A stretch of 60,000 nucleotides of DNA from Owenia fusiformis. Taxonomy: Eukaryota > Annelida > Polychaeta > Sabellida > Oweniidae. This document shows, one piece after another, positions 12,101 through 24,100 of this stretch. The stretch lies in contig CAIIXF020000001.1 in NCBI GenBank assembly GCA_903813345.2, forward strand, positions 51,293,885 through 51,353,884, in the 5' to 3' direction. The notes below the pieces were generated by a model. It had not been told where the DNA came from and did no database searches. It saw only the letters and a list, made by a program, of their open reading frames with translations. How positions within the stretch are numbered: the stretch's first letter is position 1; the number at the start of each line of letters is the position of its first letter. The position numbers were made by a program, and so were the translations under genes.

Positions 12101-15100
12101 ATCAGTAGAATGAAAAGTTTATATAAGTACTAACTTGCGCCTACAAAATCTATATAAAATACAAATGCATTGAGTGAATATATGTGAATTTATTATATCA
12201 CTGTCATATTCCTCACTCTCTTACTGGTCCATGTCCTACACATGACTAAAAAATAACTAGCGATATTCAACGGAAGTCACGTGACTACTGGTGAATATCA
12301 AATGATATTCAACGGTCATGACTTATACATAAATATTATACAAGTGTTAATGGCAGTGCTAACAAGGAGTCATCTCAGAATGGAGATTTGAAAAACATTC
12401 CCAACCCTGTTTCCCACATGGCAAATACTATTTTTATGGATATAGTCCTGAGTAAGGACACTGGCAGTTACCGTTAGTGATTTGGTTTTCTGTATAAAAA
12501 GTCATTTTTCTCCTTTCCTACCCCATTTGAGTGCCATCTGGCATTTGGGAAGTGAATCGGGACTAAATATTTATAAGGTAGGTCCTAATTTATCTGAAAA
12601 CATGTCAAAGTTCAGTGGGAAATCTCATTTTAAGCTGGTGGCGGAGTGATTTTGACCTTGGTGATTTTACCAGAATTCTCTGAGAAATCTGACGATTGAG
12701 GGTGTTAGTGTCTTCAAGTTTATTTATCTCAAAATTTCAGTGGACAACCCATGGTACGATTGTTATAGCAGGCTAGGCGAGTCTCTCCCGAACACTGTGG
12801 TATGTTGCACTAGGCTTGGATACTAGTCGTTAATAAGATACAGGGTAAAATGTTATAATGGCCATCTATGGGAAACTCTACTGGAGTCTCCAAACTATAA
12901 GAAGGCGCTTTTTGGGGGTATTTTGTAGGTTTTATCCCCTTTTGAAGTTTTTAAGTTCATTAAGAAGCCTAATAGCGCATATCATATTAAAGGACTGTAT
13001 CTTAGCTAAACAATGGTACCAAAATCGTGACATTTTGAAGCAACTTTGGTGTGTTTGGGGCGAGCCCATTGTGCCAAGTACCCCGAATTCCATTCTCCCG
13101 TGCCATTCAATTGTCTTCTGGGCAGTTTTGAATGAACCTGTTTCTCCCTACCGTTATGACGTCATAATATGCAATTGAACGCCTTGCCATGGATATCACT
13201 CAAAAGATAGTAGAAATCGCTTTCCAATGATACCCCATATGGCCATGTTCACCTCAGTTGGGTGTACTCAATCTGTGATGCAAACTGTAAGGTGTACCCC
13301 TACCCCAAAGAAATTTCAAGAAATCTCAAAATCAAATTTCCTGAATTTTGCTAAAAGGACCTGTGTCTATAAGGATTGAATCTTCCCCTGTGCATTTTCT
13401 CAAATATAGCATTGTTATATACCATTGTGAACAGAATAATGCCTACAATGCTAATATAACCATGTTGAAAGAAAACAAACTAATTCAGTTTACTATTAGG
13501 ATATAGTCCTGAGTAAGGACACTAGCGGTTACCGTTAGTGATTTGGTTTTCTGTATAAAAAGTCATTTTTCTCCTTTCCTACCCCATTGGAGTGCCATCT
13601 GGCGTTTGGGAAGTGAATCGGGACTAAATATTTATAAGGTAGGTCCTAATTTATCTGAAAACATGTCAAAGTTCAGTGAGAAATCTCATTTTAAGCTGGT
13701 GGCGGAGTGATTTTGACCTTGGTGATTTTACCAGAATTCTCTGAGAAATCTGATGATATGGGGGTTAGTGTCTTCAAGTTTATTTATCTCAAAAATTCAG
13801 TGGACAACCCATGGTAAGATTGTTATGGCAGGCTAGGCAAGTCTCTTCCGAACACTGTGGTATGTTGCACCAGGCTTGGATACTAGTCGTTAATAAGATA
13901 CAGGGTAAAATGTTACAATGGCCATCTATGGGAAACTCTACTGGAGTCTCCAACCTATGAGTATGAACACAATGGTTCCATTTTCATTGACCCATTGCAA
14001 TGTTACAATTAATTATAATGTTAACATGAAACCTTAAATTAAAACACTACAATTTGGGAGTTGATATTTATTGACTATACAATTTGGTAGTTGATATTTA
14101 TTGTATTTATTGTTATATTTTTAGAAGAAATATAAATGTATTTCAATGTCAACATATGACTTATTTAATTATAGAAGATGTTATGACAGTGATATAATAA
14201 AACAAATATTTAATTCTATTTTCGGTGAATACCTGTGACACTTTCACAAGATTATATTCCACTAGCCCTTCAGGCTTCAATAGAATTAAATATTTGTATA
14301 ATATGTCACGAAGTTCTTTGTGTTCCATAAAATATTTTAACTTCCTGGTGCTGAAAACCTATCAAAAGTCGCTGTTTGGTTGTATTCAAATTCATCTTAA
14401 TTCAATTTTATAAAAGGTCTACACATATTGCATGAAGAGGGTTCTGATGTGTCCAAAGTAAAGAATCGGGTAAAGATTTGAATTATTAATTAACAAAATG
14501 ATTTAACTCATGGTATTAGATTTATGAGGAAAAAACTACAATATATGCACTTTAATATCATTGCAACAGTATTAATTCAATCAGTGTCATATTTGCGTAA
14601 ATTGATTTGTAACATTTCTGCAAAGTTTTCAAACAACCGTATATCTTATTTGCTAAAACAATGATTGCCATGGTTACTCTGTTATTTTGTATTTATTCAT
14701 GTACATGAACATTGACTGCATGCTGTTTGTCACTTAAATATAAATACTTCATAATTTTCAAAGACACTTTGAAAACATCTATTGTTACAATAAAATTGAA
14801 TGTCTATTTGAATATAAGGCATTCACTCTCATGTTCTTTAAGTTATTAACTTTAGAATGTTATATATTAGAGAGATTTCGCTCATAAGTGAAAGTACAAC
14901 TTATATGTATACGTATAGTTTAAAGGGCCATGTCGAACTATTATATTTACTAAAATCAATTTTAAATTGTACTTAATGGAACATAACTATTCCCGATACA
15001 GAAAAGCTCCATCAACCAGAGACTGTGAATGCACTGTCATCTGCACGTGTAGATTATGCACATTATAATTAAATGCTTGCTTCCGTGTCCTAGTAGTTGT

Positions 15101-18100
15101 AGTGTATTCTAAACACAATCCTTTAAAGTGAGTTATGATCCTTTCAACTGAGTCATTACATAAACAAGTAGATCATTTCGAAGTTTTCATGATCAGTATA
15201 AGTTCAATGAACTTACAAAATTGTATATACACGTAGATGATAAACGTATACAGTTGGATCTACGTATAAAGCTTTACCTACATGTGTGTGGAACAATTGA
15301 CCGCAAGCATTTTCTAAATTAATCGGCTGAGTAGGAACAGTATCCAATCAAATACTTTAACCATCAATTTGAAACACCAATCAAACCAGTAGGTTCTAGC
15401 AATTCCTGGAAACGACCCATTCAGTAGCTCAACAAATGACATACAGGGTGTTTCATACAAGCATCTCCAAAAGGCAATTTGAGAAGAGATGGGTCTATAT
15501 GTATGTACTATATATGAGCATTTTATTCTAGACAAACACATTTGGATCAACTAAACATGCTACAATTCAAGAAAGTACAAAAGGCATCCCTTTGACCTTT
15601 ATTTATTACAGTCCGAGAAGATCTTTCCTGACGAAATACCCACATTATGAAACACCTTGTACGCTTCTTATAAGTATAAGTATACGTTATAAGTTGTATT
15701 TTACGTATGTGCGAAATCTCTCTATTATCTCTTTAACTTTTAAGTATGCCATCTCACCAAGGAAAGGGAATTTACGAGACAGATTTAGTTGGAGAGACAC
15801 CTTCAACTGGAGACTACAGCAATGAACACATCTTCAATGATCTCAACAAGACTAATGGAGACAATATACCATCACTAAGGTAAAACAACATGATAGTTGA
15901 TATTATCTTGTAAACCTACATTCAAAAACTTGAAATTGATTCACTTTCTACTCTGCATAAATAGACTTTTATATACAATGACATTAGGCTATTACTTCCA
16001 TCATGAAATCAGACTTGACTTCGAAAGATCATTTCATTTGAAGTGACTCTGCAAATGTTTTAGTGTTCTTTTCAGAAACATAAAGACTCTTCATAGCCCA
16101 GCCCTATTATTTCCAATTGGTCGTTAATACGTATTCAATCTTTCATTGGACACCATAGAGAGTTAAAACAATTATAAAAATGAGCTAAAAATAATTTCAA
16201 TCTGCCAAATTATACTTTGACTGACTACGCCATCGATTCATTCAAAAGTAATCTGAAAATATATGGGGTCAAAGTGTGTTTTGAAAAACATTTTGTACAA
16301 AGCACCTTCAAACACATTATTTATATCGAATAGTCATGATTGAAGTTTGAGTGCCTCTTGATATCTTTACATTGGGAGGTATGATTCAGGTTTATTTATC
16401 TAAATCTAAGCAATCAGCTTCTGACTTTTTTCAAATTGTCAAATACATCGTCAGCAGCACAATATGGTTACTATATTTTGATACAGTAAAGTTGAAATGT
16501 GTGTTGTAAATAAGTGTAAGGCATGATAACTCATGTTTCAGCTTGTTACATATACGTATAATATTCTTAAAGATGTCATTTTAAAAGCAAAAAAGGCTCC
16601 AAAACGTAATAAAATATGTAGTTTGGATGTTCATTTATGTCTGTGGATTATATTTTATACCACAAACACTTATAAATACCTGAAATTTGCAATAAAAGTG
16701 CCCAAAAATTGTTGTTTCGAAATTCCCCATTTTTCCTGTATCGCGCTAGTCACGTGACCCTTACGCGTAGCAGGCAATGCCTAGAATTACAGATATTACA
16801 GTACATATTTCAACATGTTCAATATGGCAAACATCAGCGATTCTGACTCCCGGGTTCTGGGAAATGGCTATATATAAATCGGCGAGAGGGTGTTATTTAA
16901 GGAGGACAATTTAAGGAGGGGAAATATGTCCAAGTATGCCAGTAAAAGAGCAGATATGGACTTTAGACAAGTACTATGACGGAGAATCAACTAAAAAAAT
17001 GTGCGTTCTGGAATGAAGACCCGTTGCCATTGACTGAGAATCCCAGCGATCCTATAATCCTACTCAGTTTGAATTTAGACGCGGAAAACAGGTTATGAAA
17101 ACGGGCTCTCTGCAAAGTTATCAAATTTAGAAAATATGGATCTTGTTTTTGAGTGGCTTAACAAGCATTCGGATACAAGACTTGGCGCTATCTCTTGTCA
17201 AATACACGCAGACTTGCAGTAAATTGGCCATTGCAAATTGCAAAATCAGATCGTCAAATTAATTGCTTCGTTTTTAAACGTATGCTTCATATCTTCATCC
17301 AAAACTTTAGGATTCGATAGAGATAAGTTAAAACTTGTACAGGAAGAAATGGGAGATCCTACCTTAATTTAGAATCGCTGATTTCTCTGGACAAATTCCG
17401 AGAAGAAATTGTTCAACATCGCGATCAGCTCAGACTAAACTTACATGTCGTGCATGTCACTCTGAACTCACGTGATAAAATACGGCATTTTGATTGGTTA
17501 CTACTCGTGTTGTCATGAAGCGAAAAACAATAGTAAACACTGAATATGTTAATGAACTGTCATATATGGAGCAATTGTCTTTCTGATTGGTTAACTTTAC
17601 ACGCCTCCTAAATGAATATAGTAGTCGTAGTAAATGATTCATTGATAACTCTGAAAGTGGGCGTGACCAGCTTTATTTTGACACCAAATTCAAGATGTTT
17701 CAAATAAAAATGGCCTCGCAAGACGAGGTTGAAATATCGGCAGTTTGATACTGATATGGTCTACGATAGATCAAAATTGACTGCCCCGCGTCATATGTCA
17801 CGTGAGCCTATATTTGTTGAAAAATGAAAGAGATAGTGACACTTTTTAATCTTAAGTTAATACCAATATTACAAACACATATCTATTTTTTTCATTAAAT
17901 ATTTATTTCTTCATTATACATACATTTGTTTTACACTGCATTGATTTATTTTTCCAAAACCTTTGCTATTAGATCTTTAAATACTATTTTATTTCAAGTA
18001 TACCTTCTCACCAAGGAAAGGAAATTTACGAGATACCCTCAGTTAGAGAGACACCCTCAACTGGAGACTATAGCAATGTACACATCTATACTGGTCTCAC

Positions 18101-21100
18101 AAAGACTAATGGAAACAAGAAGTAAGTTTATACATGTTGACATTGATATATTTCATTACATGAGTACACATTAAAATAGACTAACTACAGTATCTGTATG
18201 GTATTGAAACTGCCTATTTATTCAGTAAAGACTTTTGAATGTATTTACAGTTAATCAAAATCAGAACACTAATAAGAAATATCATGAATTATCGTAAAAT
18301 GCTCCCAGCAAAAAAATTCAAACTTTAAGCTGGCCTGTTTTTTGTATACGCATAAATTACGAACAGAAAATAATTAATGGTACTTCTCAAATGATTTAAA
18401 GCTAAGTGTCTATCATATTTCCTTCATGAAAGCATAATATGCAGTAATGAAGTTATCAATATACTGTAAAACGGGTAATTTTGACACCGGTAAATTTTAG
18501 CGATTTTTCAATTTTAGGGGGTTTTAGCGCGGGAAATTTTAGCGAAATGAAGATTAATCTTTAAAAATCAAATTAGTGAAATGCATTAGAAATTTTATCA
18601 TTTATGGCAGAAGAATGAATAACGGAAATGACAGAGGAATTATCAAAATGTAAGACTTCTAACGCACATGGTATTGGTCCAAACTACGGTAATCTCATGA
18701 TGGATGGCTATTTATCCTTCAGATATTGAAAGAAACATACGATTTAAAAATATTTACCTTTTTCAAATTACAAACCGGAAGTCGAGCACTGAACGAAAAG
18801 CTCCTTAAATACTAGTATTTATGTAGTTTCCCGGGAATTCACAAATTTTAGCGCCCGGTTTATTTTAACCCCGGTTTATTTTAGCGAATTGAATTTTTAG
18901 CGAAACTATAGCGATCGCTAACAATACCTGTTTTACAGTATGTTAAATAAACTTGGTAAAGATAGTTGGACAATTAAGTCAAATTCATTTTTCTGTTTTC
19001 TTCTGACACGATCCAAATTACCCAACTCGCACACTTTTTTTCTGCCCAGAGCTGACCAAAAAGTATCTGACCTGTGACACCTCTAATAGAAACCTTATAA
19101 TGGAGTTACCAAAAAAGAAAATTAGCGAACCTAAAAGCATATTTTGTATATTGAAAAATCCAAAAATAATTTTTAAACCACATGAACTATATTTCAGACA
19201 ACCAGAATCACCAGACACTGAAAACATCTATGCTGAGATACATCCTGTTCCTAAATCTAGAGGACATGCTAAGATTATAGCAGTGGTAGTAGTGGCTCTG
19301 GTTATCGTTATAGCAGGTGCAATGGTCGGAATATATTTTGCAGGATTTTTAACAGGTATTTATCGGGGGAAAAAATCAGTATTTGTATTTTTTGAATTCT
19401 GTATCGATTGTACTGCATCAATCAATATAAATGATACATTAATGAATATAACATTATAAATAAGGTACGTGAGGCAAACAAAATCATACCATCAAGTAGC
19501 CACCCAGAAGTTAATCAAATTTAGAACTTGGTACACACTAACATGTGTTCGAATTTGAAGTAAATCAGATGAGCATATTTCCAGGAATGGCTATGATCAC
19601 ACCCAGTGATGCGGCGATTTCTGCTAGAAAATTCAACAAATCTGGAAACTTTATTTTTTCAATATGTTAGGTCTTCAGGATTATGAGATCTATTAAAAAA
19701 GGTGCAAAAGGTGTCTCATAGATACATTACTCCCACAATAAAAGTGGTGGCCATTTTGGTACACATTATCAATGACCTATAAATCAAGATATTTTATTTA
19801 TGGGATATTTTATGTCCAAAAAGAGATTAAACCTGATTTTCCCACAATAAAACTGTTAGTCATTTTAAAGGATAGGTATCGATATGGTGAACTGAATTCA
19901 ACAATGTTTTTCTCTTAAACCAATCACTGAAAACATTCTGTAGAAAACATGGTATTTTATGTAATGATTGACAACAATTTAATGCAAAAATTATTTATAT
20001 ATATTTTATGGAACTGTTTTTGTTAACATTTTTTGTTTTTTAGTGCAATTATTTTTTGTTCCTTTCTACCAATTCTTGAGAATGAAATAAAATGTCTTTT
20101 CGAACCTTGTTGGAACAAAATAGTATATACAACATTTTCTTAGACCTCACAATATTATAGTTTAAGCTATACAAAGGAAATTTTGGTTGATTTCACACAT
20201 AGTATGCAAAAACTTAAAACAAACCCCACCCCCCAAAATAGATAATAAAAATTAAGACAAACCTTTTATTTCATTAACAAGATACTTTTTTTAATTCAAC
20301 CAAACTTTCCTTTGTACAATTACAATATTGAGAGACCTAACACGTTGTGTTTATATCATTTTGTTCCAATGAGGTTCGGATAGATGTTTCATTTCATTCC
20401 TAACATACGATACCAAGAACAAAAGAAGTATCTGATGTGTTTTCTAAAACAATATAGAGAAAGTATATAAACATATTTCAAATTATAATGTTACCATTAA
20501 AAAAAGACCATTAAATTGACATTGTGTAAAATTTTCAAAATGTTTTGATGGCTGGTTTAAGAGAAATGTGTGTTCAAAAAGTTCACCATATCGATCCCAC
20601 ATTTTATGCAAAGGATGGGTATCGATATGGAGAACTTTTTGAACACACGTTACTCTAAAACCAGTCATCAAAAATTCTGAAAATTGTACACAGTGTCAAT
20701 TTAATGGTCATCCTTTGAATGGTAACAATATAATTTGAAAAATATATATATACTTTCTTCTATATTGTTTTAGAAAACACATCAAACACTTGTTTTGTTC
20801 TTGGTATCATGTTTCCAGAGTGAAATGAAACATCTTTCCGAACTTCATTGGAACAAAATGACATAAACACAACATGTTTAGGTCTCTCAATATTGTAATT
20901 GTACAAAGAAAATTTTGGTTGATTTTAAAAAAGTATCTTGGTAATGAAATAAAAGGTTTATCTTGATTTTTATCTATTTTGGGGGGATTTTGTTTTAATT
21001 TTTTGAATACTTTTTTAAAATCGACCAAAAAATCCTTTGTATAATTATAATATTGAGAGGTCTAAAAACATGTTGTAGATGCTATTTTGTTCCAACAAGG

Positions 21101-24100
21101 TTGTGAAAGACATTTTATTTCATTCTGAAGAATTGGTAGAAAAGAGCAAAAACAGTTGCACTAAAAAACAAAAAATGTTAACAAAAACAGTTACATAAAA
21201 TATATATAAATAATTTTTGCATTAAATTGTTGTCAATAAGTCAACATTACATAAAATACCGTGTTTTTTTACAGAATGTTTTCAATGATTGGTTTAAGAG
21301 AAAAACATTGTTGAATTCAGTTCTCCATATCGATACCAATCCTTTTGAGCTGCCATTTATGAGACAATTGACAATGTTATATGGACACATTTTATTAAGT
21401 GAAAACATCTGAATCTTCATGGCAGATTTTGAATTAGCTACCAATGTGTTGACGGAAAGACATACGGATGAATGGAAGGACAGACAGATGGACAGACGAA
21501 AAAGTGGGTGATAACTATAGCTCACCGTGACAATATACAGGGTGTCCCAAAAAAAGGAAACCAGCAAAAGATTGCTTATATCTCAAATATGAATAATGAT
21601 AGGAAAATTTAACAGCTACAATCTGATAGATTATGATGTCCTCTTTCTTATGATACCAAAGTTGTCTATTTTCCTTCATGGATGACTGAGTTATAAGGGA
21701 TTTAAGTGACCATGTCAGAAATGAGTTTGTACCACTTTCAGCCAAGTCAATTTTAATTTCACGAAGTGTGTGGAATTCCTACACCATTTCTTCTGGTAGA
21801 GATGTGGGGGTTTCTTTCGAGCTGGTCTTGGACAATCCTGATGTTTTCATCAGACCGAGCTGTTCTTCTTCTTCCAGAACGTCTCTTGTTGAGATTGAGA
21901 CTTGTTCCTTCTCTCTGATACTTCTTGATATTCTTCCAGATTTTCGACTTAGCAGGTACATTTCTATCTGGGAAGCATACTCTAAACTGATCAGCAACCT
22001 GCTGAAGGCTCCCACTTCTGAGCCACTCACTTACTACGGATACTCTTTGATCTTGGGTCAGCTGCATGAACTTGCTATGTTGAATGCTTGTTCAGAAATG
22101 TGTATTTCGAATAGGACATGGTCTTGCATAGCCATTTTAATCCCTCATTGTTCAGCCATTCATGACAGAAAAAGTGGCACAAACCAATTTCTGACATGGT
22201 CACCTAAATCTCTTAGAACTCAGTCATCCGTGAAGAAAAATAAACACCTTTGGTATCATAAGAAAAAGGACATCATAAGCTATCAAATAGTAGCTGTGAA
22301 ATTTTCCTATTATTATTCATATTTGAGAAATAAGTAATCTATTGCTGGTTTCCTTTTTTTTGGGACACACTGTAGTACGTTTTAAAATTGCAATGAAAAA
22401 ATATCTAAAAATTCAAAATGGCCGTTTTCCATAGCATATATGTGATATCACGATACACAAAAGGGAGAGTGTCTTATTGTCTTTTAGCAGTTTCTAAGAT
22501 GGAATTTTTACATAACAATATTTCCAGCAAATTCAACTAAGGAGAACACCACTAGTACTCCTGAGGCAAAGACCGCCATGGCAAACACTACTACTCCCAT
22601 GGAAAGATTTGAAACAACAGAAATCAATGTTGCAAAAAATCCATTGACAACTACTACAACAACTGTTATGGCAACCACTGCTATACATCTCAACAAGAAA
22701 AACTCCAATGGCAACCACTACAATTCCCTTGGAAACAACAAAAACTGGTGAAACAAAAACTATTAATACTCTTCCCACGACAACAAGTGTTAAAACAACA
22801 AAAACAGGAACAACTCCAGTGACAACCAGTACTCTTCCCATGGCAATCACTACTCTTACTGTCGAAACAACAGAAACTGTTGAAACAACAAAAACAACCT
22901 CAATGGCAACCAGTACTCTTCCCATGCCAACCACTACTCTTCCCACGACAACAACTATAAATTCATCGTTTATATTCTTGTTGACCCCCAACTATACAGT
23001 GTGTACAATTGTATTTGACTGTATTACTGAATCATCCCTCTTTCCATTGATATGGTTTCCACAAGCTCCAACTGTATATTGGGCATGGTATATCAAAGTC
23101 AGAGTAGAGGTGTGGAGTGAGGGCTCAAATGGTGGAACACTCTTCCCAGATGAATCAAGGGTAATTGTAACAAGCTATGGAGGAACACATCCTGAAATAG
23201 TAGGTAAGTTGTTTGGTAGCAGAGAGGATGTCACAAGAGACAGGGCAGTTTGCTTGGAGTACAAGGGAAGTGGGGATATCTTGACATCAACATTTCAACA
23301 GGCCACAGATGAGACTGTAATTAAAGTGCTGACAGAAGGGGTTGATTGTGTATTTGATATTTCAGATGGACTGAAAGCTTATCAACATGTTCAGAATGAA
23401 GCCACATTTAAAATACAACAAGGAATATTAAATGCTGGCCCAAGTTCAGGGTTATATGTTGATGACAACTCAAATATGGAGACAGCGAGGCAGATAGCCA
23501 AAGCTGCATGTGAATGTAGTGATAGTACGCTTGACTCGGTGCGATGTAACATGCAACAACCAAAAACAGGATACGCTCTTCTGTACAAGTGCAAGAGATA
23601 AGAACGCTAATCAGATCAGATCTGAACAATTGGCTGATGATATTATGAAATGACCTTATACATGTACCTGTATTTATTAGATATGTAAGCATTTGTACAT
23701 AATACAGGGTGGTCAAAAAATGGAAACCTACATTTTCCTAATATCTAAGTCATTTTAAAGAATTACTCCCTGATATTTCACACTTGTACATCATTCAATT
23801 TCCTACCACCCTACCAAATTTCATGATTTTACAGCACTTTGAATAACATGCTTCGAGTTTGGCCATCATCACGCTGTAGGCAAACCTGCACAGTTTTCAA
23901 TGGGCTGAATGCATTCCTCAGCAGATATGGCCTGAATGATACAGATGATCTCACTTTTGAGGTTTGTGATTGTCCTGAGGTCAATCTCATACAATTTTCC
24001 TTGCCATATCCCCACAGGTAGGGACATTTTGGACAGCAAGTGCAGGTGGCCCGACAGCGCAATAGTGGCCACTAGGGCATGTTGTGTAAAGTGCTGTTAC

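Larger units (their letters stand above)
12190..14200. mobile_element. Composite 2-kb element with 19-bp TIRs enclosing a 1063-bp-period direct repeat
   Basis: TTATTATATCACTGTCATA at 12190-12208 is exactly inverted at 14182-14200. Between them, about 465 bp at 12434-12900 is repeated directly at 13498-13960 with only scattered differences. The roughly 600 bp between those copies is unique. No transposase or reverse transcriptase is visible. Either a DNA element has captured a 1.4-copy tandem duplication, or the direct repeats are terminal repeats of a small nested element. TG...CA ends are not evident. Confidence 0.65.

Noticed and set aside
12434-13960. LTRs of a retrotransposon
   Set aside because: No TG...CA ends, primer-binding site, polypurine tract or reverse transcriptase could be seen, and the outer inverted repeats point to a DNA element.
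19198-19260. A canonical ITIM at IYAEI in the nested gene
   Set aside because: The residue two places before the tyrosine is Asn, not Ile, Val, Leu or Ser, so the strict ITIM pattern is not met. A general SH2-type motif is all that can be said.
21768-22337. A 189-codon + strand frame
   Set aside because: It covers the inverted arms and the opposite strand of a transposase fragment, and its translation has no independent protein character.
22533-22991. A Val-rich - strand frame resembling a membrane protein
   Set aside because: It is the complement of the Thr-rich stalk (ACN codons read backwards give Val/Gly), not a gene.
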